NCBI GenBank assembly: GCA_964564735.1
Contig: CAZMCH010000093.1
Coordinates: forward strand, 1-16,056
Source of the DNA: CAZMCH01 sp964564735
GTDB lineage: Bacteria > Poribacteria > DTPJ01
DNA: 16,056 nucleotides
Reading direction: 5' to 3'
This document shows positions 1-7,755 of this stretch, piece by piece. The notes below the pieces were generated by a model. The model saw nothing but the letters and a program-made list of their open reading frames with translations. It was not told the DNA's origin and ran no database searches. The stretch's first letter is position 1. Every line of letters starts with the position of its first letter. The translations under genes and the position numbers were made by a program.

Positions 1-1
1 G

Positions 2-85
2 CTAACAAATGTTATATTCCAAGGCGTTATTGATTCTGCAAATGCCGGTGGACGTGAAGTTGCAGTGAAAGTTCCAACATTCTAA
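2..85 (+). CDS. 3' end of an unrecognised protein (partial)
   Basis: An open frame enters from the left edge and ends at TAA (83-85), giving 27 C-terminal residues that finish in VAVKVPTF. The alternating hydrophobic/polar pattern looks like beta strands. No family can be assigned from so short a piece. The gene lies upstream of a repeat-rich spacer and a promoter, so it is probably the end of the preceding transcription unit. The frame is supported only by being open to the edge and by matching the strand of its neighbours. Confidence 0.45.
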   Translation, partial: LTNVIFQGVIDSANAGGREVAVKVPTF

Positions 86-110
86 TTCAAAATAGGGAAT
101 AGAAAGCAGA

Positions 111-175
111 TTAGACGGATTTTAGCGGATTTTGGCGGATTTTGGCAGATTAAAGCATGTAAATAATCTGCCAAA
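111..175. repeat. Four 10-bp tandem repeats leading into an 11-bp inverted repeat
   Basis: Positions 111-150 read as four consecutive 10-mers of a TTTGGCGGAT-like unit: TTAGACGGAT, TTTAGCGGAT, TTTGGCGGAT and TTTGGCAGAT. The last copy extends to 151 and is perfectly complementary to 165-175 (AATCTGCCAAA), leaving a 13-nt loop. The whole fills most of the 133-nt spacer between two genes. It resembles the interspersed cagatt/cggatt-type intergenic repeats seen in many environmental bacteria. A role in transcript ending or mRNA stability is possible, but no U-tract follows. Confidence 0.75.
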
Positions 176-181
176 TTCTCT

Positions 182-211
182 TTGTCAGCGTTCTGTATAA
201 CATTCTATAAT
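182..211 (+). promoter_or_regulatory. Sigma70-type promoter directly abutting the HtrA start codon
   Basis: TTGTCA (182-187, 5 of 6 to consensus) and TATAAT (206-211, 6 of 6) are separated by 18 nt. The expected start of transcription, about 7 nt after the -10 box, falls at or next to the ATG at 219. No Shine-Dalgarno sequence lies between, so the transcript would be leaderless. A second TATAAC-like box at 196-201 could provide a slightly earlier start. Confidence 0.6.
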
Positions 212-218
212 ACATAAT

Positions 219-1760
219 ATGACTACAATAGCGAGTGTAAGACCTTTGAGTAATATCAAAAAGCCAATTACCATAATTATTTTATTTCTTTTGGTTATAT
301 TCTCTGCATATATTTTTCTGAGAATATGGAATAATTATGCGTCACCAAACAAAAGGATCGGTGGTCCCTATTTTGCAGAGGGATCGCTAAAAACTGTATC
401 TCAAATTGATGATGCAAACGCAAATATAACTGGATCAAGAAATAACGCCATAGTTCAGGCTATTAAAAAAGCTGGTGATAGTGTTGTAAGCATAAGCACC
501 GTTCAAGTTGTTCGAGATTCTTTTTTTGATCGTGGAACTTGGTTTGATTTCTTTTATCCACATGGTTTTGAGAGAAAATTTTATGGTCTTGGTTCGGGCT
601 TTATCATAGACGAAAGAGGATATGTAGTTACAAACAATCATGTTATTTCTGATGCCAGTGATATTAAGGTAACTTTATCAAATGGGAAGCAATATCAGGC
701 AAAAATTGTTGGTAGTGACAAACAGTCAGATCTAGCTGTGTTAAAGATTGATGCGCCAAATCTCAAGATTGCAGAACTTGGTAATTCCAATGATCTTATG
801 GTTGGTGAATGGGTTATTGCCATCGGTAATCCATTTGGTTATCTCATGAAAGATTCTCAGCCAACTGTAACAGTGGGAGTTGTAAGTGCTACAGGCAGGA
901 CTTTTCAGAAAGAAGGCGTTAAACTAAATAATCTGATTCAGACAGATGCAGCAATAAATCCCGGAAATAGCGGAGGACCGCTTGTCAATAGCTTTGGGCA
1001 AGTTATCGGCATAAATACCGCAATATATTCAACAACAGGCGGTTATCAGGGTGTAGGCTTTGCTATACCGATCAATAGTGCCAAAAAGACGATTACGAAA
1101 CTTATACAATTTGGCGGAATCAAAATACCTTGGCTTGGCATGAGGTTTCAAGATTTAAATGACGATATTGCAGAGCATCTCAGATTACGGGATAAACAAG
1201 GTGCTTTGGTTTCGTCTGTGTTAGAAGATAGTCCAGCCTATAGATCAGGTATTCGGAACGGTGATGTTATAACGGCTATTGATAATGAAAAAATCAGTTC
1301 CGCAAATGAGGCAGATGAGATAATAAGGCTTTTATGGGAAGGCGAAAAAGCTAGATTCAAGGTATTAAGGGGAGGTGAAACAAAGGATTTTTTTATCACA
1401 ATTAAATATGATGAATTGATAAGCGTAGCGGAAAAACTATTGGGAATTGCGGTTCAAATTCCAACAAAGGAATTAGCAGAAAAATATGGTCTTTCGTCTA
1501 TTCAAAATGGCGTGATAGTTGCTAAAGTGATAAAAGGCAGTCCTTCTGATAAAGCAGAACTAAAAGTTGGTGATCTTATAACCAAAATATCCAGAGAAGA
1601 ATCTGATCTATTTAGGAGATTCAGCGTGGTCACAGAAATTGGAAATATAGATGATTTTATCGATTTTGTATCGGGTTTGCGCAAAGACCAAATAATTAGA
1701 GTAATATTCGAGCGCAAAGGTGAGCTTTGGCAATCATACATTAATTTATCCCAGAATTAG
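219..1760 (+). CDS. Membrane-anchored HtrA/DegP-family serine protease with two PDZ domains
   Basis: Envelope quality-control protease that degrades misfolded periplasmic proteins. A short N-terminal cytoplasmic stretch is followed by one hydrophobic segment (about residues 16-35), here read as an uncleaved anchor. The trypsin-like domain (about 75-295) shows all three catalytic residues: His141 in TNNHV, Asp171 in SDLAVLK and Ser251 in GNSGGPL. Two PDZ domains follow (about 305-395 and 405-505), and the length of 513 aa is normal for DegP/DegQ types. The ATG at 219 has no ribosome-binding site but sits just after a strong -10 box, suggesting a leaderless mRNA; TTG at 246 is a less likely alternative start. 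It may be expressed alone or read through into the downstream URO-D remnant. The family is certain; which paralog (DegP, DegQ or DegS-like) is not. Confidence 0.95.
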   Translation: MTTIASVRPLSNIKKPITIIILFLLVIFSAYIFLRIWNNYASPNKRIGGPYFAEGSLKTVSQIDDANANITGSRNNAIVQAIKKAGDSVVSISTVQVVRDSFFDRGTWFDFFYPHGFERKFYGLGSGFIIDERGYVVTNNHVISDASDIKVTLSNGKQYQAKIVGSDKQSDLAVLKIDAPNLKIAELGNSNDLMVGEWVIAIGNPFGYLMKDSQPTVTVGVVSATGRTFQKEGVKLNNLIQTDAAINPGNSGGPLVNSFGQVIGINTAIYSTTGGYQGVGFAIPINSAKKTITKLIQFGGIKIPWLGMRFQDLNDDIAEHLRLRDKQGALVSSVLEDSPAYRSGIRNGDVITAIDNEKISSANEADEIIRLLWEGEKARFKVLRGGETKDFFITIKYDELISVAEKLLGIAVQIPTKELAEKYGLSSIQNGVIVAKVIKGSPSDKAELKVGDLITKISREESDLFRRFSVVTEIGNIDDFIDFVSGLRKDQIIRVIFERKGELWQSYINLSQN

Positions 1761-1792
1761 TCAAGAGTTTATGGAGAACATATAAAAACGAA

Positions 1793-2851
1793 ATGACAAC
1801 CTATCAGCGTATAAGTAGAGCCTACAATCATCAAGAACCAGATAGAGTGCCAATAACAGACTGGGTATGGGGTTCTGCTATGGTTCGCTGGCAAAATGAA
1901 GGATTGCCCGTAGGTGTTAGTTTTGAGTAATATTTCGGATTGGATAATATTATCACAATAGGTATCGATACTAGCCCTAGATATGAATATAAACTTATTG
2001 AGGAAACCGATACATATAAAATTGAAAGAGATGAATGGGGGGTTACAAAAAAGAACTTTATTCCAATATCAGCGACACCACATTACCTTGATTGCATAAT
2101 CAAAGACCCTCAGACTTGGCAGGAAGCAAAGAAGCGAATGACTCCGACCAGTGATCGCATTGATTGGGAACGCTTTAGAAAACATTATAAACAGTGGTAT
2201 AAATCAGGTGCATGGCTTATGGTTACTCCTTGGTTTGGCTATGATATAATCAATTCTCGTGTATGCGGAACAGAAACAATATTATATGCGATGGCTGATA
2301 ATCCTGAATGGGTTATGGATATGTTCAATTATGGTTGCGATTTTAGTTTGACGCTTCTTGATATGATATGGAACGAGGGCTATACTTTTGATGAGTTAAT
2401 GTGGTTTGACGATATGGCATATAGAAATGGCTTGATTTTTTCCAAAGATATGTGGCGAGAAATGGTCCATCCATATCAAAAACGTGCAATAGATTGGGCG
2501 CATGAACATGGTATAAAGGCGCATTTGCATTGCTGTGGGAATATAAATGAGCTAATACCTGATTTAATAGAAATAGGTCTTGACGCACTCAACCCATTGG
2601 AAGTTAAGGCTGGAATTGACCCAATACAGATGAAGAAAATCTATGGAAATGATCTTTTGTTTCGGGGTGGTTTTGATGTCCAAAATTGGTCTGATATAGA
2701 AAAAGCAGAAGCAGATATTAAAGCAATACTGCCAATAATGCTGGAATCCGATGGATATATTTTCACTTCTGACCATAGTATTCCAGATAGTGTTAGTTTT
2801 GATAATTATCGTCAAATAGTTAAATTAGTAAAAGAAATAGGCAAATATTAG
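1793..2851 (+). pseudogene. Uroporphyrinogen decarboxylase (URO-D) superfamily protein interrupted by an in-frame TAA
   Basis: The ATG at 1793 opens 45 codons that read as a normal N-terminus of this family (YNHQEPDRVPITDWVWG, the start of the barrel). TAA occurs at 1928-1930, and the same frame then continues without interruption to TAG at 2849-2851. Reading through gives about 352 positions, the usual length for these proteins. The downstream piece carries the typical HxCG metal-site motif (HCCG in AHLHCCGN, about residues 246-249 of the joined protein), a GGFDVQ segment and the barrel end. Such stand-alone URO-D homologs are usually not heme enzymes but resemble corrinoid or other methyltransferases; the substrate is unknown. 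A TTG at 1940 could restart translation, but no clear ribosome-binding site precedes it and the restart would lack the first strand. The gene is either a recent nonsense pseudogene, a sequencing error at one base, or a read-through case. Confidence 0.85.
1928..1930 (+). other. In-frame TAA inside the URO-D-like gene
   Basis: The TAA follows the codons for SFE and precedes YFGLDN in an unchanged frame, so one base substitution (for example from GAA, CAA or AAA) explains it. Other genes in the window end naturally at TAA (3703-3705 and 6469-6471), so TAA is not reassigned here. Confidence 0.9.
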
Positions 2852-2907
2852 TTAATAGCTATCTCTTGAATTAGATTAAATTTCAGGGGGAGGGAATATA
2901 TTATTAT

Positions 2908-3705
2908 ATGAAAACACCTGTTGTAACGATTTTTGTTGTTTCTGTTATGATAGTAGGAATTTTCCTTATTTTTTATGATTATAAAAAGCATGGATTGCGT
3001 GAAGAACCAATAGGGATGTCCAGATCTCAGGCTGAATTAGTCAAGAAAGCTAGAATAAGAGGAGAGGACAAGGTTAAGCAACTAGACTACCTTGGTGCTG
3101 TGGAGGATTTTAGCAGAGCAGTAAAGATGATGCCAACTGATCCCTATGTCCGCAATGATCTCGGAGCCGCATATTATGAATTGGGCATGAGGTCTATTGA
3201 ACCACCTGTTCCCTCTGATGAAGATATAGGATATGGTATCGAAATCGATGGTAGATTCATGGAAAGCAAAAAGCAGATATTTGATAAGCTGAAAGAAGCA
3301 TTAGATACAACAATATCTGGTATAATTACTGTTGTTGTTAATGATCAGGCTATTAGTAAAGAAATACTCGATTATATAAAACCATTAGATCATTACATTC
3401 ATATTGAGGAAGAAACCAAAGAAGATGGCAAAAAAGATTATTGGATAACGATTATTAAAGGACAAACCAAAGACTACTTCCTTAAAGCAGAAAGAGAATA
3501 TCTTGAAGCAATAAACATATTATCTGTCAGAGATTCTACTGGTCGCAAATATTCAAGCTATTCTGTGGCATCAAGGAATTTGGGAACACTTTATCATAGA
3601 ATGGGCAGAAAAAAAGATGCCCTCATGAATTGGCAGAGAGCCCTTCAATTAGAACCATCTGATCAGGACCTAAAACGTTTGGTGGATAGCTTTAGAAAAA
3701 AATAA
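2908..3705 (+). CDS. Membrane-anchored TPR-repeat protein
   Basis: 265 aa. A hydrophobic N-terminal segment (about residues 4-23) has no cleavage site or lipobox, so this is probably a single-pass anchor with the rest outside the inner membrane. A TPR-like helical pair occupies about 44-95 (YLGAVEDFSRAVKMMPTDPY). A poorly conserved middle of about 110 residues with acidic/lysine-rich stretches follows, then a clear C-terminal TPR (about 220-252: NLGTLYHRMGRKKDALMNWQRAL). TPR proteins usually scaffold other proteins; the partner cannot be told. A purine-rich site (GGGGGAGGGA, about 2886-2895) lies rather far from the ATG. Its stop is separated from the next gene by only 3 nt, so the two are almost certainly co-transcribed and may act together at the membrane. 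Confidence 0.8.
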   Translation: MKTPVVTIFVVSVMIVGIFLIFYDYKKHGLREEPIGMSRSQAELVKKARIRGEDKVKQLDYLGAVEDFSRAVKMMPTDPYVRNDLGAAYYELGMRSIEPPVPSDEDIGYGIEIDGRFMESKKQIFDKLKEALDTTISGIITVVVNDQAISKEILDYIKPLDHYIHIEEETKEDGKKDYWITIIKGQTKDYFLKAEREYLEAINILSVRDSTGRKYSSYSVASRNLGTLYHRMGRKKDALMNWQRALQLEPSDQDLKRLVDSFRKK

Positions 3706-3708
3706 TTT

Positions 3709-4584
3709 ATGACTAATGAGCCTATCGATATATTAAGAGCAGAGACTATAAAAGATATTATTATCCAAGCATATAGGCTTTATAAAGCGAATTTTATTAA
3801 AATGCTTGGTATTATCCTATTATTAAAAGGTCCTTATCTAATAGTCATATATGTTTTGTCAAAGCTGATTGTTCCATTACTGGCAATATCAATTCCATTA
3901 AACGAGCAAAATATTGCCAACTTTGAGTATATAAGCAGTATATTGATTATTGAACTGCTTGATTTAGCCTTTGTTCCATTTATTAGCCCAATAACTATAT
4001 CTGCCATAACTGCTTTTATCTCAAAAAAGCATCTAGGCATAGAAATTAACATATCAGAAGCATACAGAATCGGATTAAAAAAGGCGATTCCACTTTTGGG
4101 AACGATTTTTGTATCGGGTATTATAATTTGTTCTGGATTTGTCGTAGCATTACCTGCTTTGATAAGCAGTCCACAAGTTGCCAGTATCTTATCTGTTGTA
4201 GCGCCATGTTTATCAGGTGTCTTATGGGTTTGGTTTGCGTTTGTGCCTCAAACTGTGACAATAGAAGGTGAAGGCGGTTTTGGTGCAATGAAAAGAAGTA
4301 AGCATCTTATAAATGGCTATTTCCGAAAAGGCTTTATTTTAATTCCGCTAGTTTTTTTAGGCATACTAATTATAACATGGATGTCTGCTTTTGGTTTTTC
4401 CAAACTTCTATTATTTGCTGGCGACAACGGTTCTCTTCTTGGTAAGGGATTTTCTAATATCATTTCTGTCCTACTAGAGCCTTTTAGGATATTGATTATT
4501 CCGCTTCTATATTTTGATATGAGGGTCCGCAAAGAAGGCTTTGATAAAGATTTATTACAAAAAGAACTAGAATCCGAATTTTAA
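3709..4584 (+). CDS. Polytopic membrane protein, resembling the glycerophosphodiesterase membrane-domain / DUF975-like group
   Basis: 291 aa. There are about six hydrophobic segments (roughly 31-62, 76-105, 126-152, 158-182, 208-232 and 245-270). Between the fourth and fifth is a conserved-looking loop (FVPQTVTIEGEGGFGAMKRS, about 178-197), which in related proteins is the 'family signature, serine-rich helix entry' region. The C-terminus reads LLYFDMRVRKEGFD (about 266-279), the ending typical of this group of membrane proteins. Function in the group is largely unknown, and no catalytic domain is fused here. It starts 3 nt after the TPR protein stop, indicating translational coupling, and the methyltransferase gene follows closely. 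Family placement is by motif memory, so moderate confidence; membrane location is secure. Confidence 0.75.
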   Translation: MTNEPIDILRAETIKDIIIQAYRLYKANFIKMLGIILLLKGPYLIVIYVLSKLIVPLLAISIPLNEQNIANFEYISSILIIELLDLAFVPFISPITISAITAFISKKHLGIEINISEAYRIGLKKAIPLLGTIFVSGIIICSGFVVALPALISSPQVASILSVVAPCLSGVLWVWFAFVPQTVTIEGEGGFGAMKRSKHLINGYFRKGFILIPLVFLGILIITWMSAFGFSKLLLFAGDNGSLLGKGFSNIISVLLEPFRILIIPLLYFDMRVRKEGFDKDLLQKELESEF

Positions 4585-4599
4585 TATAAGGTGTTTATA

Positions 4600-5244
4600 T
4601 TGAAAGCATGGAAATGGTCTGCAATAGATGAATCAGAAAGGCAATACTGGTCTATTCCATCAAAGGATGTCTTTCAATTTGTTTTTCATCTTGAGAAATA
4701 TAATCAGAAAAGAGTATACGATCTTGGTTGTGGGATTGGTAGGCATATATTTTTTCTTTTGGATATGGGATTTGATGTATATGGTTCAGATTTTTCTATC
4801 GATGCTGTTAACGAAGTCAATGATCGTCTAATAAAAAATGGCTATACCAAAAGAATAAAGCATGAATGTATGACCGAAATCAGTGAACAGGATGAGTCGT
4901 ATGATGCGGTAATAGCCTATAACGTTGTTTATCATGCTTATTCTGCAGATATGATTAAGGCATTATACAATATCTACCGAATATTAAAGCATGGTGGTAG
5001 CCTTCTGATAACCTTTCAGTCAAAAAGATCACCAATGTATAAAAAAGAATCAGAAGTTGAAAAAGGAACGATTGTAAAGACAGAAGGACATGAAGCTGGA
5101 ATACCACATCATTTTATTGGACGTAATGAGATTTCTCAATTGCTTTCAGGTTATCATATAGACGAAATAAGCCATATTGAGCATGAATATAATCTTCTTA
5201 GTGACAAAGGCTGTCATCTTGTTGTAACAGCATTAAAAAAATAG
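4600..5244 (+). CDS. Class I SAM-dependent methyltransferase
   Basis: 214 aa from TTG at 4600. I chose this start because AAGGTG (4587-4592) is a ribosome-binding site 7 nt upstream; the in-frame GTG at 4591 would overlap that site. The Rossmann-type methyltransferase motifs appear in order: motif I VYDLGCGIGRH (39-49), acidic ribose-binding YGSDFS (61-66), motif II YDAVIAYNVVYHA (101-113) and motif III LKHGGSLLITF (129-139). The remaining C-terminal part (about 145-214) has an HHF segment and probably shapes the substrate pocket. The fold resembles the TehB/ubiquinone-methyltransferase-like small-molecule enzymes. The substrate cannot be inferred. It closes the run of + genes before a fresh promoter. 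Confidence 0.9.
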   Translation: MKAWKWSAIDESERQYWSIPSKDVFQFVFHLEKYNQKRVYDLGCGIGRHIFFLLDMGFDVYGSDFSIDAVNEVNDRLIKNGYTKRIKHECMTEISEQDESYDAVIAYNVVYHAYSADMIKALYNIYRILKHGGSLLITFQSKRSPMYKKESEVEKGTIVKTEGHEAGIPHHFIGRNEISQLLSGYHIDEISHIEHEYNLLSDKGCHLVVTALKK

Positions 5245-5302
5245 CCAAAATTTCTACTTTTATATCATTGGTAACTAGACAAAAAAAATAGTCAATATGA
5301 TG

Positions 5303-5331
5303 TTGATTTCACTTTATAATAATGGTATAAT
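5303..5331 (+). promoter_or_regulatory. Sigma70-type promoter with extended -10 for the propeller/FliG-C/CsgG unit
   Basis: TTGATT (5303-5308) and TATAAT (5326-5331) are separated by an ideal 17 nt, and TGG directly before the -10 supplies an extended TGn element. Transcription would start near 5338, leaving a leader of about 45 nt that ends in a strong ribosome-binding site (AAAGGAG, 5367-5373, 9 nt before ATG 5383). The rest of 5245-5382 shows an A-run (5280-5288) upstream of the -35, like an UP element, and nothing else. Confidence 0.75.
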
Positions 5332-5382
5332 TGCATCGTTAACGCCTGTAATATTTATGAATTAAGAAAGGAGTAATTCAGC

Positions 5383-6471
5383 ATGATTCTAAAAAAGATA
5401 TTGAAATTTGTTGTTTTATTTATGGTTTGTATGTCAATATTATCAATTAACTCTATTGTTCAGGCAAAAGAATGGACATTGCTTTTCTCGATACCACAGG
5501 GAATGCCTACTGGCTGGATTAACCAGTTAATAATTCATCCGACCAATCCAAATACATTATATGGTGCTTCAGAAGGGGCAGGATTTATCGTCAGCACAGA
5601 TGGTGGAAAATCATGGGTTCAGAAAAATCAAGGATTTACAGTAGCAGAAGAAGGGACTGTGTCTGGTGTTCAAATAAGATGTATGGCTATGGACTCATCA
5701 AAACCAGAGACAATTTATGCTGGATTAGCAGCTTTTGGTGTTTTCAAGTCAACAGATGGCGGAAATACATGGAAAGATATAAGTAGCACATTAGATGATA
5801 CATTCACAAAAGCTATGGTCATGCACCCCAAAGACCCAAAAACTGTATATCTTGGAACTGACGGAGGCGGAATCTATAAATATGATGTTGCAAATGATGA
5901 ATGGCAAGAATCTATTGAAGGGCTAAAAAACACATTCATTAAATCCCTTGTTATGGATCCAAATGATCCAAAGACGATTTATGTTACAACAGACGGCGGA
6001 ATTGCCAAAACCACAGATGGCGCAAAAAAATGGACTATAATAAATAATGGAATTACCTCCAGAAGCGTCTTTTGTATTGATATTGATCCGAAAAATCCAA
6101 AAGTACTTTATGCAGGGACAGAGACAGGCGGATTATTTAAAACAACTGATGGTGGGGCAAATTGGGCGTCTGTTGGTGGAGAAATATGGATGTCAAAACC
6201 CAGCACAGAAATTTTCGCTGCTCCAACCGATGATATACCATCAACACTTATGGTTACGAATGTCGCTGTAAATCCTAGCAATACTTCTATTGTTTATGCT
6301 TCTAATACGAATGGTGTCTATAGAAGTGCGGATGCTGGTGAAACATGGACCCCGATCAATGATGGATTAACAAATAAAGTAATAAAAAGCCTAACTGTAA
6401 GTAAAACGGATCCAGTGAAGGTCTATGTAAGCACAATTGATGGGAAGTTTTTTGTTTATGTAGAGGATTAA
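5383..6471 (+). CDS. Secreted seven-blade Asp-box (BNR/sortilin/Ycf48-like) beta-propeller protein
   Basis: 362 aa. A Sec signal peptide (basic start, hydrophobic 9-24) likely ends after VQA at residue 28. The mature protein is built of repeats of the form 'xPxxPxxxYxG ... DGGxxW'. Seven copies of the P-x-x-x-Y strand motif are visible (near 53-61, 107-113, 149-158, 193-201, 236-245, 298-306 and 343-349). Five Asp boxes follow: STDGGKSW (71-78), STDGGNTW (123-130), TTDGAKKW (210-217), TTDGGANW (254-261) and SADAGETW (315-322). The box in the third blade has decayed (YDVANDEW), and the last blade is short. A seven-blade propeller in the periplasm or outside the cell follows from this. These folds mostly bind proteins or glycans; no glycosidase catalytic set was recognised. 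The next gene begins 1 nt after its stop. Confidence 0.9.
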   Translation: MILKKILKFVVLFMVCMSILSINSIVQAKEWTLLFSIPQGMPTGWINQLIIHPTNPNTLYGASEGAGFIVSTDGGKSWVQKNQGFTVAEEGTVSGVQIRCMAMDSSKPETIYAGLAAFGVFKSTDGGNTWKDISSTLDDTFTKAMVMHPKDPKTVYLGTDGGGIYKYDVANDEWQESIEGLKNTFIKSLVMDPNDPKTIYVTTDGGIAKTTDGAKKWTIINNGITSRSVFCIDIDPKNPKVLYAGTETGGLFKTTDGGANWASVGGEIWMSKPSTEIFAAPTDDIPSTLMVTNVAVNPSNTSIVYASNTNGVYRSADAGETWTPINDGLTNKVIKSLTVSKTDPVKVYVSTIDGKFFVYVED

Positions 6472-6472
6472 G

Positions 6473-6760
6473 ATGTTTCAACAGTTACCTATATTGGATT
6501 TTGATGAAATAGAGCATATTGATGATAGACTTGTGATGGATGCCATCGCAAAATCAAGTAATCTCAATATAACTCTTGCATTGATAGATGCATCAACAGC
6601 AATAAAAACAAAACTTTTCAAGAATATGCCAAGAAGTAGAGCCAGTATAATCAGAGAGGAGATGATAAGTAACTTACGAACATATACACCACGTGGGGGT
6701 GAACTAGCCCAAAGATATATATTAGAACTAATCAACAAAAGAATTATTGAGGATTTATAG
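6473..6760 (+). CDS. Stand-alone FliG C-terminal-domain-like protein
   Basis: 95 aa with no signal peptide, so cytoplasmic. The segment of about residues 12-90 follows the FliG C-terminal domain: a DDRxVxDAI helix (17-25), LALIDAST (35-42; flagellar form LALKGAS), KLFKNMPRSRAS (47-58; flagellar form KIxxNMSxRAA), IREEM (60-64; flagellar form LREDL), then TPRGGELAQRYILELI, matching the 'GPVRLSEVExAQQxIv' end. The basic residue in LALK(G) is Ile here, but the neighbouring acidic pair is kept as Glu-Glu. The FliG N-terminal and middle domains are absent. Its ribosome-binding site (AGAGGA) lies inside the end of the propeller gene, so the two are translationally coupled. No flagellar gene is present in the window; the role may be an unrelated protein-protein adaptor. 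Fold assignment is by motif only. Confidence 0.75.
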   Translation: MFQQLPILDFDEIEHIDDRLVMDAIAKSSNLNITLALIDASTAIKTKLFKNMPRSRASIIREEMISNLRTYTPRGGELAQRYILELINKRIIEDL

Positions 6761-6793
6761 AAGAGATTTAGCTTTTACAAGAGGAGATTAGCA

Positions 6794-7714
6794 ATGATAG
6801 AATCGAATAATAGAAGATTTTTATATATTATGTTAATTACACTTACATTGTGCTTTACCATAACTTTTATTATGGGCTGTTCAGGAAAAAAGCCTATAGA
6901 ATCAACACAAATGATGCCCAAACGTCCATCAAGCGCAAACTCTGGAAAAATGACTTTGGGTATTATGTATTTTGATAATAATACTTTAAGCAAAGACCAT
7001 GATTCATTAGACCGTTTGCGAATGGGGATTGTTGGCGCATTGATAACTGAATTATCAAAAGTGCAAAATCTAATTGTTGTTGAAAGAGAAAAGATTGACG
7101 ATTTGCGTAAAGAGATTGAAATGCAATGGCAAGGCGATGGCTTTGATCAACAAACAGTGCAAAAGTTTGGTAAACTTCTAGGTGCGCAAACCTTATGTTT
7201 TGGTCAATTTATGGATAAACCAGAAGTCTGGGATTCTGGTGGTTGTTCAATTCCATTTTGGCGCAAAGGAACTGGAAAAGACGAAATTCGTATAGATGCT
7301 CGTATAGTCGTAGTTGAAACTGGTGCCGTTTTAAAAGCAGAAGAAGTTACTGGACCAAAACAAGAATTATTTAAGATAATAAAGCTTTTAGGTGTAGAAA
7401 TTGCCGATCAACTCAACACAAATCTTGGTGTCAATATAACGCAAGTTGATAGAAAGCTAATAAAACAAGAAGATACATCATATAGCACAATCAGCATGAT
7501 TAAATACGAAGAAGCCAGAGATACTCAAATACAAGCAGAAGTTGTTCTCGAAGATGCAAGCAAACTTGAAGATACACTAAGAGAAGCAAAAGAATTAGAA
7601 GCACAAAGATTATTTGAGGATGCAAAGCGAAAGTATGAAGAAGCTCTTTCCATTAGTCCGAATTATAGCGAAGCCAAAAAAGCTATTGAAAGACTAGATC
7701 AAGCTGGTGTGTAG
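6794..7714 (+). CDS. CsgG-like lipoprotein with C-terminal TPR
   Basis: 306 aa. A signal peptide (hydrophobic 9-27) ends in FIMGC, giving a lipidated Cys29; Met at -2 is slightly off the lipobox consensus. Residues about 52-210 resemble the CsgG/curli-assembly superfamily: MTLGIMYFDNNT near the start, a helix ELSKVQNLIVVEREKIDDL (86-104), KLLGAQTLCFGQF (127-139) and DARIVVVETGAVL. A charged coiled-coil-like stretch (about 235-270) leads into one TPR (LFEDAKRKYEEALSISPNYSEAKKAI). Family members sit in the outer membrane or periplasm and often assist secretion or envelope assembly; true curli pores lack the TPR tail. The ATG has a good GAGGAG site 7 nt upstream. It ends the promoter-bounded unit and is followed by a terminator hairpin. 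Confidence 0.85.
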   Translation: MIESNNRRFLYIMLITLTLCFTITFIMGCSGKKPIESTQMMPKRPSSANSGKMTLGIMYFDNNTLSKDHDSLDRLRMGIVGALITELSKVQNLIVVEREKIDDLRKEIEMQWQGDGFDQQTVQKFGKLLGAQTLCFGQFMDKPEVWDSGGCSIPFWRKGTGKDEIRIDARIVVVETGAVLKAEEVTGPKQELFKIIKLLGVEIADQLNTNLGVNITQVDRKLIKQEDTSYSTISMIKYEEARDTQIQAEVVLEDASKLEDTLREAKELEAQRLFEDAKRKYEEALSISPNYSEAKKAIERLDQAGV

Positions 7715-7724
7715 TTTTGTATAT

Positions 7725-7755
7725 TGGGACACAAGGCATAAAAACTTGTGTCCTA
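7725..7755 (+). terminator. Terminator hairpin between convergent genes
   Basis: An 11-bp stem (7725-7735 with 7745-7755, one G-U pair, core GGACACAAG/CTTGTGTCC) encloses a 9-nt loop. On the + strand it is followed by an AT-rich tail with a T5 run at about 7765-7769, a modest U-tract for the CsgG-like gene. The lpxK stop codon (7753-7755) lies inside the stem, so the hairpin could also protect the 3' end of the opposing transcript, although no T-run follows on that side. Confidence 0.65.

Noticed and set aside
111..150. Possible CRISPR array
   Set aside because: The 10-bp units are contiguous with no spacers, and no cas gene is present.
1928..1930. TAA reassigned to an amino acid
   Set aside because: Other intact genes in the window end at TAA with correct protein lengths (3703-3705 and 6469-6471).
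6473..6760. Part of a flagellar operon
   Set aside because: No other flagellar gene is visible, and the FliG N-terminal and middle domains are absent.
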